A stretch of 64,000 nt of DNA from Mycobacterium sp. IS-1742 (GCF_001500125.1 NZ_LQIV01000022.1:1-64000); one strand, 5' to 3'; positions 17,840-26,643 are shown, counted from the stretch's first letter. A program made the numbers and translations. Notes: generated from the sequence alone by a model not told the origin.

Positions 17840-19126
17840 GTGATCTCAGCCAAGACCAGGTGGTCGTGGAAGCCCGTCGAAGCCCGCTCGGACGCCGACT
17901 TCGTCGTCGCACCGGACGAACGCCTGAGCTGGGCCCGCACCATCGGCCTGGGCGCACAGCACGTCGTGGCGATGTTCGGCGCGACGTTCCTGGTGCCGGT
18001 GCTGACCGGATTCCCGCCCGCCACCACCCTGTTGTTCTCGGGCGTCGGCACCATCCTGTTCCTGATCATCACCGGGAACCGGCTGCCCAGCTATCTGGGT
18101 TCGAGCTTCTCGGTGATCGCCCCCGTCACCGCGGCCGTCGCGGCCGAGGGCACCGGTAGCGCACTCGGCGGCATCGTCGCACTCGGCCTGGTGCTCATCG
18201 CGATCGGCGGCGTCGTCCACCTGGTCGGCACCCGCTGGCTCGACGTCACCCTCCCCCCGGTGGTGACCGGCGCGATCGTGGCGCTGATCGGCTTCAACCT
18301 CGCCCCCGCCGCGAAGAACAATTACGAGGCGGGTCCGGTGGTGGCCACCGTCACGCTGGTCCTGCTGGTGGCCACTCTGGCCTTCTTCCGAGGCATGATC
18401 GGCCGGTTGGCGATCTTCCTCGCGGTGGCGATCGGCTATCTGCTCGCGCTGGCGCTCGGTGAGGTCGACACCTCCGCGATCGCGGCGGCGCCCTGGCTGG
18501 GATTGCCCGACTTCGAGGCACCGTCCTTCTCACTCGCCGTGCTGCCGATGTTCCTGCCCGCGGTGGTCGCGCTGATCGCCGAGAACATCGGGCACGTCAA
18601 ATCCGTTGGGCAGATGACGAAGACCGACATGGACCCGCTGATCGGGCGGGCGCTGGCCGCCGACGGGGTGGCGACCACGCTGGCCGGCTGCGGCGGCGGA
18701 TCGGCGACCACCACGTATGCGGAGAACATCGGCGTCATGGCCGCCACCCGCGTGTATTCGACGGCGGCGTACTGGGTGGCCGCGGTGGTCGCGATCGCGC
18801 TGTCGCTGTGCCCCAAGATCGGCGCGGCGATCTCGGCGACCCCGGCCGGGGTGCTCGGCGGTGCCACGGTGGTGCTCTACGGGCTGGTGGGCATCCTGGG
18901 TGTACGTATCTGGCTGACCAACCACGTCGACTTCTCACTGCCGATCAACCAGATGACCGCGGCGATCCCGCTCATCATCGGTATCGCCGACTTCACCTGG
19001 CAGGCAGGCGAACTCACGTTCACCGGCATCGCACTCGGGTCCATCGCCGCACTCCTCGTCTATCACGGGATGCGCCTGCTGGGCCTGCGGACGAGCAGAT
19101 CCGCCGAGCCCGCGGAGCGGATCTAG
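17840..19126 (+). CDS. NCS2-family uracil/xanthine permease
   Basis: 428 residues with about 12-14 membrane helices, starting at GTG 17840. LGAQHVVAMFGATFLVPVL near residue 37 and AENIGHVKSVGQMT near 247 are the helix 1 and helix 8 signatures of the nucleobase-cation symporter-2 family (UraA-like), and GGGSATTTYAENIGVMA is the helix 10 substrate loop. It would take up uracil or a similar base with protons. It follows the APC permease by 6 bases; its last 4 bases overlap the convergent gene at 19123. Confidence 0.9.
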   Translation: MISAKTRWSWKPVEARSDADFVVAPDERLSWARTIGLGAQHVVAMFGATFLVPVLTGFPPATTLLFSGVGTILFLIITGNRLPSYLGSSFSVIAPVTAAVAAEGTGSALGGIVALGLVLIAIGGVVHLVGTRWLDVTLPPVVTGAIVALIGFNLAPAAKNNYEAGPVVATVTLVLLVATLAFFRGMIGRLAIFLAVAIGYLLALALGEVDTSAIAAAPWLGLPDFEAPSFSLAVLPMFLPAVVALIAENIGHVKSVGQMTKTDMDPLIGRALAADGVATTLAGCGGGSATTTYAENIGVMAATRVYSTAAYWVAAVVAIALSLCPKIGAAISATPAGVLGGATVVLYGLVGILGVRIWLTNHVDFSLPINQMTAAIPLIIGIADFTWQAGELTFTGIALGSIAALLVYHGMRLLGLRTSRSAEPAERI

Positions 19127-20415
19127 CCGGCGTCAGCCGACGCCGAGTCACCCTCGGACGTCGAGCCGCCCTCGGAGGCTGAGCCGCTGTCGGAGGCCGA
19201 GCCGCTGTCGGAGGAGGTTTCGGACTTCGCGGGCTTGCTCACCTTGCCGGTGAGGGTCGCCGCGGCGTGTTTGAACCCGTTGCGGACGTCGTTGACGGCG
19301 CCTTCGACGCCCTTGCGAAGCTCCTTGAGCGGATCGGTCTTCTTGGTGACAACGGGCTCGGTTTCCGCGGCCAGTTCATCGTCGCCACCCTCGACGACCA
19401 CCACCTCGTCCACCGTGGCGGACTCGGCGGCCGCCGGCACGTCGGCGGTGGGGCTCGGCGCCGAGACATCGGCTTCGGCATCGGTTTTCGCAGCCTCAAC
19501 GGTGTCGGACGCAGGCACCACGTCCAACGTGACCGTGGTCGTGACCGTCTCGGTCGCCTCGGAGCTCACTGTCGCCGCCCGCGCTGCAGTCGGCGCGGAC
19601 GCGCCGATGGCGCGCGCGATCATGTCGCGGGCGCTCAGTAGCGCGGCGACGAGGCCCTGGTCGTAGTTGTACGGCGGGGTGCCCGGGTTGAGCAGTCGGT
19701 CCAGCACCGCCGCGGTGACATTCGCGCTGCCGGTGGTGATCGCGTTGATGAACTCCTCGGGGTCGCCCGCCTCGGCAGCGGCGAGGAGCGCTTCCGCCGC
19801 TCCGCCGATGGCCGTGTTGAGCGCGTACGCGGTCTGCAGCGGCAGGAGCCCGATGTTCAGCAGGAACTCCTGGTCGGCGAGGAGACCGATCACGTTCTGT
19901 GCGCTGACGAACGGCTGTTGGAGGACGCCCACCAAGTCCTGGAGGACGCCGTCACCGAAGAAGATGCTGTCGAGCAGCGGCCCGATGACCGGCGACAGTG
20001 CGAGATCGAACAGGGTGTTCATCCCCAGGGTGATCTCACCGGCAGCGAACTGCTCGAACGCGGTCTCGAGCCGTCCCGGGGCCTCCACGAGCGCGGTCTG
20101 GATCGACTCCCCGAACACCCCGGCGATCTCACCGAGCGTCTGGGCGCTGGCGACCTGGTTGGCCAGGATCTGCTCCAGGATCGGTGCCGGATTCGCGAAC
20201 ACTCGCTGACCGAGCGCGCCGGTGTCCTCGAACGCCTTCTCGAAGATCGGCGCGAACACCTCGATCGGGTTGACGAGCGCGTTGAGCTCGACCGCCGAGG
20301 ACGCGATCGCGGGCAACTCGACGTCCGGAATCGGCACCACCGGGCTGAAGGCGATGGCGCCGGCACCGGCGAGGGCAACCCCCGCCGACATGTAAGAGCG
20401 AACCGCGGCCTGCAT
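19123..20415 (-). CDS. secreted alanine-rich mycobacterial protein with acidic Ser/Gly repeat tail
   Basis: 430 residues. ATG 20415 has an excellent AAAGGAGA site 5 bases upstream. The N terminus MQAAVRSYMSAGVALAGAGA is a signal-like or membrane-insertion segment, followed by an Ala/Leu/Ile-rich helical domain to about residue 270. The rest is Thr/Val/Glu-rich and ends in tandem SDSGSA-type units (about 402-430). A family with this MQAAVRSY start is widespread in fast-growing mycobacteria, usually annotated hypothetical; it recalls PE proteins but lacks a clear PE motif. Likely envelope-associated. Function unknown. Confidence 0.7.
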   Translation of the reverse strand: MQAAVRSYMSAGVALAGAGAIAFSPVVPIPDVELPAIASSAVELNALVNPIEVFAPIFEKAFEDTGALGQRVFANPAPILEQILANQVASAQTLGEIAGVFGESIQTALVEAPGRLETAFEQFAAGEITLGMNTLFDLALSPVIGPLLDSIFFGDGVLQDLVGVLQQPFVSAQNVIGLLADQEFLLNIGLLPLQTAYALNTAIGGAAEALLAAAEAGDPEEFINAITTGSANVTAAVLDRLLNPGTPPYNYDQGLVAALLSARDMIARAIGASAPTAARAATVSSEATETVTTTVTLDVVPASDTVEAAKTDAEADVSAPSPTADVPAAAESATVDEVVVVEGGDDELAAETEPVVTKKTDPLKELRKGVEGAVNDVRNGFKHAAATLTGKVSKPAKSETSSDSGSASDSGSASEGGSTSEGDSASADAG

Positions 20416-20904
20416 TCATTTCTCCTTTGCTCGTCCCCACCCGGACCAGAAACCTACCCGAGAGTAAGTTAAATGCAAGAGGAAATTCGCAGATCACAGC
20501 GATTCTTGTCGCCGCGCCTGAGGTGACACAGACGAGTATCCAGATAACGAAGGTTGCTGAACTCCGCCTGTCGCCCGGCGCGACTGACCTTCAGCTAACT
20601 GATTGCAAGTACAACTATTGGCGGGTCGCGCAAACCGCGCCCATGATGGACGGGCCGGCTTCATAAAGTTCGCTGAGCGGCCGGGCCGCGGGCTCCTCGC
20701 GCCGGTTTTCCGTCCACATCGAGCCGATCTATGTCGTGGACCACCTTTGCCGGTCCGTTATGAACTGGCTCACAGGCCGGGAATCCGGCTAAGCCGCGGA
20801 AAGTCGACCGGGTCGATCGCAGCAACGACCGGTCGACAAATCCGCTCTGTTGTCCAGTTCGCTGTCGCAAACGGCGCTCGTGTAAACAACGGTTTCGGTG
20901 GCGC
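20416..20904. other. 489-base intergenic region
   Basis: No credible gene is visible; short open frames here have no ribosome binding site. The half near 20415 is AT-richer and holds the ribosome binding site and presumably the promoter of the alanine-rich secreted protein gene. The half near 20905 holds hairpins, GCCGG-GAAT-CCGGC at 20776-20789 and a longer one at 20803-20837, which probably end the peptidase transcript. Confidence 0.6.
20803..20837 (-). terminator. hairpin, probable terminator of the peptidase operon
   Basis: GTCGACCGG (20803-20811) is perfectly complementary to CCGGTCGAC (20829-20837), with a 17-base loop, about 70 bases past the stop of the second M28 peptidase gene. A smaller GCCGG/CCGGC hairpin follows on the minus strand. 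No clear U-run follows, as is common for mycobacterial terminators. Function inferred. Confidence 0.45.
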
Positions 20905-22347
20905 CTACCGCGTCTTCCGGGCGCGTCGGTCACGCGGGGGGACGCCGTTGACGCCGTCGGTCGACTGCGCGTACGTGCCCACCGCGAAGGCCACCGCCGG
21001 GGCCATGAGCCCCAGCGCGCGGCGGTCGACGTTGTGGATCGTGTCCCGGGGGGTGTGGTAGTTCGGGTCGAACGCAACGTCGGCCCGGCCGCCCCAGAGC
21101 CGGGCCTGAACCGGGGTCTTCTGTTGTGCCGCACCCGTTGTCGTACCGCCGAACGGCACTCCCGCGGCCATGAACGGGTGGTAGTCGGTCTGGCCGCTCA
21201 ACGCCATGTCGGCGGGCCGCACACCCACCTGGTTGAGGTATCCGGCGAGTAGCCGTTCGATGCCCGCCGAGCCCTCCGGCACGGGCACCGGCGTCGTGGC
21301 GGCGGACTGGTCGCCGTCGTAGGTGAAGTACCCGGCGTTGGGTGAGCCGACCATGTCGACGTTGAGGTACAGCGCGATGTCGTCGAGCTGCTCTTCGTCG
21401 AGGCCGCGCAGATAGGCCCGGGATCCCTCGAGGCCGATCTCCTCCGAACCCCAGAACGCGAACCGGACTGCGTTGACGACCTGGGGTGAACTTCCCAGTT
21501 GCAGGGCGGTCTCCAGGACCGCGGCCACGCCGGTGGCGTTGTCGTTGATGCCCGGTCCGCTCGCGACACTGTCGAGGTGTGCGCCGGCGATCACGACATT
21601 GCGGGTGTCGCCGGTCTTCGTCTGCGCGAGCACGTTCCGCGATTTCGCCATCACCGGCTGGCCGTCCAGACGCAATCGCACCGGCGCCGACGTGCGGCGC
21701 AGCGCAGCGTCGGTGTCCGCGTTGATGATTCCGACCGGAATGGTGAGTTCCCGGTAGTACCCGGGCGTGAACAGGCCAGGTGGGCTCCCGCCGCCGGCGC
21801 GGCCAGTGGCCACGAGCACGCCCACTGCTCCCTTGGCGACGGCCACGTTCTGTTTGACCACCACCGAGCACCCCGTGTCGTCGACCACTGCGATCGCGCG
21901 ACGGACGTCGACCCTGCCGTAGTCGCCGGCGCTGCAACCGGCCGGCTTGCTCGGGCGCAAGGTGAGGGCGTCGAGTCCGCCGGGGCCGGTGTCCACCAGC
22001 AGCGACGCCTTCTCCACCGGATGTCCGCGGCCGTTGACGGTCAGTTTCGGTGCTCCACCACGAGTGCCGCCGTAGCGGTCGAACTCCGGGGTCTGTACCT
22101 CAAACCCCTTGTCGCGCAACATATCGGCCACATAGTCGACGCTGGCGTCGAACCCCGCCGTACCCTGCGCGCGGTTGCCGCCGTGGCGTTCGGCGATGTC
22201 CTGCAGCGCCTCGAGGTGGGTGTAGAGCGCGTCCACGGTGATCTCGCCCGCCAACTCTTCGGGCGAGACGACCGGCGGCGGAGCGGGTGACGAGCAGGCC
22301 ATCGCCAGCGCCGCCGCCGCAGCGGTGACAACCCAGCCGATGCGCAT
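20905..22347 (-). CDS. M28-family aminopeptidase lipoprotein, LpqL paralogue
   Basis: 480 residues from ATG 22347, which overlaps the stop of the upstream peptidase gene (TGATG), so translation is coupled; no separate ribosome binding site is seen. The signal ends in a lipobox MACS (Cys about 18). A protease-associated (PA) domain lies within the N-terminal half (around CSVVVKQNVAVAKGAVG). The zinc peptidase domain has HLDSVASGPGINDNATG (His and bridging Asp), WGSEEIGLEGS (catalytic Glu and ligand), NVDMVGSPN (Asp) and FDPNYHTPRDT (His). All metal ligands are present, so it should be an active exported aminopeptidase. Confidence 0.9.
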   Translation of the reverse strand: MRIGWVVTAAAAALAMACSSPAPPPVVSPEELAGEITVDALYTHLEALQDIAERHGGNRAQGTAGFDASVDYVADMLRDKGFEVQTPEFDRYGGTRGGAPKLTVNGRGHPVEKASLLVDTGPGGLDALTLRPSKPAGCSAGDYGRVDVRRAIAVVDDTGCSVVVKQNVAVAKGAVGVLVATGRAGGGSPPGLFTPGYYRELTIPVGIINADTDAALRRTSAPVRLRLDGQPVMAKSRNVLAQTKTGDTRNVVIAGAHLDSVASGPGINDNATGVAAVLETALQLGSSPQVVNAVRFAFWGSEEIGLEGSRAYLRGLDEEQLDDIALYLNVDMVGSPNAGYFTYDGDQSAATTPVPVPEGSAGIERLLAGYLNQVGVRPADMALSGQTDYHPFMAAGVPFGGTTTGAAQQKTPVQARLWGGRADVAFDPNYHTPRDTIHNVDRRALGLMAPAVAFAVGTYAQSTDGVNGVPPRDRRARKTR

Positions 22348-23852
22348 CAGGAGCTGACGGGATGGCGGGTGCGGTCGTCGCGGATCGGAATACCGTTGCG
22401 GCCGCGCTGATCCTGGGCGTACAGCCCGACCGCGTACGCGACGCCGCCACCGTTGATCTCCATCGCGGTGCGGTCGATGTGCGCGAGATCGTCGCCCTTC
22501 TTGTGGTAGTTCGGATCGAAGGGTTGGTTGGCTTCTCCGCCCCACCGCTGCGCCTGCTCCGGTGTCTTCTCCTCCTCGGCGCCGGAGAACAAGCCACCGG
22601 CCGGGATGCCGGCGAGGGTGAAGCCGTCGTAGTCGGAGCGGCCGTCGAAGCTGGTGTCCTCGGCCGGTTTACCGGCGTCGTCGAGGTACTGCGTCATGGT
22701 GCGTTCGATACCCGCCGACCCTTCCGGCACGCGCGGTGAGCCCGCCTCGGGGTTCGGGGGTGCGGATTGATCGCCGTCGTAGGTGAAGTAGCCCGGGTTG
22801 GGTGAGCCGAGCATGTCGAAGTTGAGGTAGAGCGAGATGTCCTTGAGCTGTTCCTCGTCGAGCGACTCGACGTAGTCACGGGATCCGAGCAGGCCCTGCT
22901 CCTCGGCGCCCCAGAAGCCGAAGCGCACCGCGTTGCGCAGGTCGGGTTCGACACCCAGCTGCAGCGCCGTCTCGAGGACGGCGGCGACCCCGGAGCCGTT
23001 GTCGTTGATGCCCGGACCTTCGGGGACGCTGTCGAGGTGGGCGCCCACCATCACCACATCGGAGGTGGATCCGGTCTTGGTCTGCGCGATGACGTTCCGA
23101 GTGCGCTCCGCGCGCACACCGGCCTTCAGCCGCAGCGTGGTCTCCCCAGGGGCGTCGCGTAACTCCCCGCCGATCGCCTTGGTCACGCTGACCGCGGGGA
23201 TCTTGACGTCGGTGTCGTCGCCGAGGGTGCCGTTGACCACATCACCATCGACGTTGTTGACCACCACCAGCGCCACTGCGCCGCGTTCGGCGGCGATGGT
23301 CTGTTTGACCCCGAACGGGCATTCGCCGCGGTCGACGAGAACGATCGCCCCCTGCACGGGCAGCCCGTCGTAGTCCGAGGCGGTGCACCCGGGCGAATCT
23401 TCGATGCGGGCGGCCACCAGCGGGCCTTCGACGCCCTGCGGGGCGGTGCCGACGGTGTACTCCAACGGTTTGGCCTCGATGGTCCGGCCGCCGACGGTCA
23501 GCTGCGGCTCCTCTGCGAAGGGCAGCCGCACCTCGAAGTCGGGGGTTTGCACATCGAAACCCTTGTCGCGCAGGGCATTGGCCACATAGTCGATACTCGC
23601 GTCGTAGCCCGGTGTGCCGAGCGCTCGGTTGCCTCCGTGCGCGTCGGCGATCTCCTGCAGTTCGGTGAGGTGGCCCATCATCGCGTCGACGGTCACCTTC
23701 TCCTGCAGCGCGGTGCCGAACTCCTTGGCCTCGGGTGCAGTCTCCTGAGTGGACGGCGACGGGGCGGGGGCCGCTTCCTTGTCGTCACCACACCCGGTCA
23801 AGCCTGCGGCGACGGCTGCTATCGACAGCACCGCCAGAATCTCGCGCACCAT
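22347..23852 (-). CDS. lpqL: M28-family aminopeptidase lipoprotein LpqL
   Basis: 501 residues from ATG 23852 (GTG 23861 possible). The signal MVREILAVLSIAAVAAG ends in lipobox LTGC. After a Pro-rich linker comes the peptidase with a PA-domain insert (IVLVDRGECPFGVKQ) and the zinc ligands in HLDSVPEGPGINDNGSG, WGAEEQGLLGS, NFDMLGSPN and FDPNYHKKGDD. It removes N-terminal residues from peptides outside the membrane. It resembles its downstream neighbour closely along its length, so the pair arose by tandem duplication. Position near thiG matches lpqL of H37Rv (Rv0418 as I recall). The HTTM gene ends 36 bases upstream. Confidence 0.88.
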   Translation of the reverse strand: MVREILAVLSIAAVAAGLTGCGDDKEAAPAPSPSTQETAPEAKEFGTALQEKVTVDAMMGHLTELQEIADAHGGNRALGTPGYDASIDYVANALRDKGFDVQTPDFEVRLPFAEEPQLTVGGRTIEAKPLEYTVGTAPQGVEGPLVAARIEDSPGCTASDYDGLPVQGAIVLVDRGECPFGVKQTIAAERGAVALVVVNNVDGDVVNGTLGDDTDVKIPAVSVTKAIGGELRDAPGETTLRLKAGVRAERTRNVIAQTKTGSTSDVVMVGAHLDSVPEGPGINDNGSGVAAVLETALQLGVEPDLRNAVRFGFWGAEEQGLLGSRDYVESLDEEQLKDISLYLNFDMLGSPNPGYFTYDGDQSAPPNPEAGSPRVPEGSAGIERTMTQYLDDAGKPAEDTSFDGRSDYDGFTLAGIPAGGLFSGAEEEKTPEQAQRWGGEANQPFDPNYHKKGDDLAHIDRTAMEINGGGVAYAVGLYAQDQRGRNGIPIRDDRTRHPVSS

Positions 23853-23888
23853 TGCATCCACGTTAGCGGCTGCGACTGTGGGCGCGGG

Positions 23889-24887
23889 TCAACCGCCGCT
23901 CCGGGCAAGGCTGCGCGTCACGTCGTCTGACCGTTGTCGCGAGTGGCGCCCACTGCGTCTGCGCGGGCGGCCGGCGATCCGCTCGGCGATGCCACCTGCG
24001 ATCGCCTCGGCGCGGCCACTGGGAAGGAACGCCAGGTACAGGACGAACATGGCCAGACTGAACAGCCCGATCGACATGCTGACGAAGATGCTCAGATGCA
24101 GGACGACGCCGGCGGCCAGCACCCACGGCCGGGCGCGGCGGTTCCACACCAACAGTCCGATGGCCAATTCGATCACCAGCGTCGACCAACTCATGACGTT
24201 CGAGATGAGCAGACTGTCGGTGATCCACGCCGGGGTGGTGAAGAACAGCAAGTCGTTCTGCCGCAACGAATACGACACCGCGGTGCCGTCCTGCCAGGTT
24301 TTGCCGTGGAGCTTCGCGACGACTGTCGAGACATAGATGATCGACACCTGGATCTGCATGAGCCGGACGGGCCAGATCCGCCGCTGCTCCGCCGTCCAGA
24401 AGGAGCCGGTTCGTCGACGCTGGTCCAGCGACAGTGCGGCACCCGAGGCGGCCAGAGCGATGAACAGCGCCTCGACCCGCAGCAGTACGTCACCGGCGTT
24501 CATCACGAACGGATTGCGGCGCTCGAAGGACACCACCATGACGAAGACCAGAATGGCGGCCAGCCTGCTACGCCAACCCAGGGTGAGAGCGATCGATGCC
24601 AACAGCAGCAGGGCCCACCCGGCGAAGACGGCGGCGTCGCTGGGGAACAACCGGAAGACGCTCCAGGTGAAGTCCGCGGTCGGAGGGCGCGGGACAACTC
24701 CGTCGGGACCGAAGCGGTCGTACAACTCCGGGTACAGCGTCACCGTCCAGACGATCATCAGCAGACCGAAGGCGATCCGGATCAGACCGAGTGGATAGGC
24801 CGAGTCGTAGCTGAACCAGAATCTGCGCCAGGCCCGCACCGAGTCGCCGCCCACCTGTCGCAGCCGTGACCGAGCGTCGACCGTCAT
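23889..24887 (-). CDS. HTTM-domain (vitamin K-dependent carboxylase-like) membrane protein
   Basis: 332 residues with several hydrophobic helices. WRRFWFSYDSAYPLGLIRIA near the start and RLMQIQVSIIYVSTVVAKLHGKTWQDGTA in the centre are typical of the HTTM family, which includes the membrane domain of vitamin K-dependent gamma-glutamyl carboxylase. The lumenal beta-barrel half of the animal enzyme is absent. Bacterial HTTM proteins are mostly uncharacterised. The ATG at 24887 overlaps the stop of the preceding gene (ATGA), so they are made together. Its neighbours, a DUF5819-like protein and an acidic repeat protein, suggest a modification or envelope role; this is inference. Confidence 0.85.
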   Translation of the reverse strand: MTVDARSRLRQVGGDSVRAWRRFWFSYDSAYPLGLIRIAFGLLMIVWTVTLYPELYDRFGPDGVVPRPPTADFTWSVFRLFPSDAAVFAGWALLLLASIALTLGWRSRLAAILVFVMVVSFERRNPFVMNAGDVLLRVEALFIALAASGAALSLDQRRRTGSFWTAEQRRIWPVRLMQIQVSIIYVSTVVAKLHGKTWQDGTAVSYSLRQNDLLFFTTPAWITDSLLISNVMSWSTLVIELAIGLLVWNRRARPWVLAAGVVLHLSIFVSMSIGLFSLAMFVLYLAFLPSGRAEAIAGGIAERIAGRPRRRSGRHSRQRSDDVTRSLARSGG

Positions 24888-25441
24888 CGCGTCGCCACCG
24901 AATTCGGCGCGTCGACCGGCGCACGGTCCTGGGCGGGTGTGACCTTCTGGTCGAACAGTAACCTGCGCACCGTTTTCGGCTCGCCGTCACCGGGCAGGGG
25001 CAGCGTCCGGATTTGCACGACCATCAGCACGCGGACCGCGTGTTCGCCGGGTTCGGTCACTTCGCGGACGACGTACTTGGCCAACCCGGATCGAAGTGCC
25101 TTGTGCCTGATGACCTCTTCCTTGAGCTTGCGCCAGCGATATCCCGGGAGGGAGCGGTCGGCGTCGAGCCGCCACACCCGGTCTTCGCCGTCGCTCATGA
25201 TGACGTGCACCTCGACCTCGGTGAGTTTCCGCGGTGGGTTCGGGGAGAACACGCCCCAGCTCTGGTCCAGACCTGTTGCGCGGGTCAATGGTTGGAGGAT
25301 CGGCGCGGCGGTGTCCTTGATCGCCGAGTCCGGCAGTGAGCCGACGACGGCGACGAGGACGAGCAGCGCCACCAGCACGCTGATGGCGATGTCCGCGGCC
25401 CGTCGGCGTTTCGGCGTGGGTTCACCGTCGAGTGGCTCCAT
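24884..25441 (-). CDS. DUF5819-like single-pass membrane protein paired with HTTM
   Basis: 185 residues from ATG 25441, chosen because it starts 5 bases after the upstream stop; an in-frame start at 25462 would overlap that gene. A basic N terminus leads into one membrane helix (about 20-40, ISVLVALLVLVAVVG). The exported part contains WGVFSPNPPRKLTEVEVHV, which resembles the 'W-x-F-x-P-x-P' signature of DUF5819 proteins as I remember them, a family often beside HTTM genes in actinobacteria. Function unknown. The stop overlaps the HTTM start by 4 bases. Confidence 0.7.
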   Translation of the reverse strand: MEPLDGEPTPKRRRAADIAISVLVALLVLVAVVGSLPDSAIKDTAAPILQPLTRATGLDQSWGVFSPNPPRKLTEVEVHVIMSDGEDRVWRLDADRSLPGYRWRKLKEEVIRHKALRSGLAKYVVREVTEPGEHAVRVLMVVQIRTLPLPGDGEPKTVRRLLFDQKVTPAQDRAPVDAPNSVATR

Positions 25442-25446
25442 GCCGG

Positions 25447-26643
25447 TTACAGCTCCCACCATCCGTCGCGGCCGGCGGGTCCGCCACCGAAGAGCAGGTC
25501 GACGAACCGGGAGACCAGTTCTTCGAAGAAGTGGACGACCTTCCAGAAGAGGTCGGAGAGGAACTTGAAGAAGCGCGCGACCGGATTCGGGGTCGGTCGA
25601 TCGGACGGGTTGGTGCCGTCGACAGCGTCGGTGGTATCGGATCCGTCGCTCAGGTCGAGGGTCGAATCGATTGTGTCGGCGATGCCGTCGACCGCCGTGT
25701 CGAGGCTGTCGGTCAGATCCGACCCATCCACCACATCAGTCAGATCCAACGAATCGGCCACCCCGTCAACAGTGTCCAGAACCCCGTCGGCCGCAGTGTC
25801 GAGCACATCACCCACACCATCGGCATCCGATGCATCCAGCGTGGAATCCACCGCGTCGGCCACACCGTCGACCGCCGTGTCGAGCGTGTCGGTCAGATCC
25901 GACCCATCCACCACATCGGTCAGATCCAACGAATCGGCCACCCCGTCAACAGTGTCCAGAACCCCGTCGGCCGCAGTGTCGAGCACATCACCCACACCAT
26001 CGGCATCCGATGCCGAGTCGCTGACATCAAGCGCCGAATCCACCGCATCCACCGTGGAATCGACCGTGTCACCCACACCGTCCACAGCGGTATCGACCAC
26101 ATCGGTCAAGTCCGTGAGATCTGTCGCATCGGTGAGGTCGAGCGCCTCGTCCAGGCCGTCCACCGTGGTGTCGAGCGTGTCGGTCACGCCGTCGACCGTG
26201 TCGTCCACGGTGTCAAGCACCCCGTCGGCGAGGTCGCTGAGGTCGAGGTTCCCGAGGTCGAGTCCTCCGCCACCTCCGAGATCCAGCAATCCTCGTGTGC
26301 CGATACGAGGCTCGTCATCCCCCTCGTCCGCCGGTGCCGGTTCGTCCTTGGGCGTGTCCGAGGAGCCACCCGCCGCCTCGGCGGAGCTGTCGGACCCCTG
26401 ATCGCCCTGACCCTCGTCGGCGTCATCGCTCGCCGGAGCGAGCGGGACCATCCCCACCCCCGGCGCGGACAGCAGCTGGATCTCCGGAGCGTGGGGCGCT
26501 TGGGAGTAGGCCGTCACAGACAGCGCCATCCCGCCGGCACAGAGCACCGTCAGCGTTCGCCGTACCGCCGACGCCCTGCTCGAGGTCTCCAAGGTGTCCG
26601 ACGCGGGTGGCTCGTTCGGCGGTTGCAGCGAGTGCTTGCCCAT
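25447..26643 (-). CDS. secreted Asp-rich heptad-repeat protein
   Basis: 398 residues from ATG 26643, with an AAGGGG site upstream; a TTG at 26697 is less likely. An N-terminal signal (about residues 25-45, TLTVLCAGGMALSVTAYS) is followed by an acidic linker. Residues about 135-335 form a repeat domain rich in Asp, Val, Thr and Leu, with Asp and hydrophobic residues alternately spaced 3 and 4 apart (for example LDTAADGVLDTVDGVADSLD), the pattern of an amphipathic helix or coiled coil. Two 60-residue units are near-identical in DNA. The C terminus is aromatic and amphipathic (FFKFLSDLFWKVVHFFEEL). No known family; first gene of the HTTM run. Confidence 0.75.
   Translation of the reverse strand: MGKHSLQPPNEPPASDTLETSSRASAVRRTLTVLCAGGMALSVTAYSQAPHAPEIQLLSAPGVGMVPLAPASDDADEGQGDQGSDSSAEAAGGSSDTPKDEPAPADEGDDEPRIGTRGLLDLGGGGGLDLGNLDLSDLADGVLDTVDDTVDGVTDTLDTTVDGLDEALDLTDATDLTDLTDVVDTAVDGVGDTVDSTVDAVDSALDVSDSASDADGVGDVLDTAADGVLDTVDGVADSLDLTDVVDGSDLTDTLDTAVDGVADAVDSTLDASDADGVGDVLDTAADGVLDTVDGVADSLDLTDVVDGSDLTDSLDTAVDGIADTIDSTLDLSDGSDTTDAVDGTNPSDRPTPNPVARFFKFLSDLFWKVVHFFEELVSRFVDLLFGGGPAGRDGWWEL
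25686..26013. repeat. 180-bp tandem near-identical repeat inside the acidic protein gene
   Basis: Bases 25711-25833 recur at 25891-26013 with one mismatch, and the identity extends upstream to 25686/25866 with a few differences. The period is 180 bp, exactly 60 codons. The near identity at synonymous sites points to a recent duplication or ongoing gene conversion. Repeat number may vary between strains. Confidence 0.9.

Noticed and set aside
20427..20666. 79-codon open frame in the 489-base gap
   Set aside because: No ribosome binding site, atypical composition for the genome and no recognisable feature.
25567..26230. CRISPR-like appearance of regularly repeated DNA
   Set aside because: Repeats are in frame, encode Asp-rich heptads and have no unique spacers of constant length; this is a coding repeat.
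23889..26643. Gla-protein type gamma-carboxylation as the firm function of the HTTM operon
   Set aside because: The repeats have almost no Glu and the carboxylase beta-barrel domain is missing, so only a general modification idea is kept.
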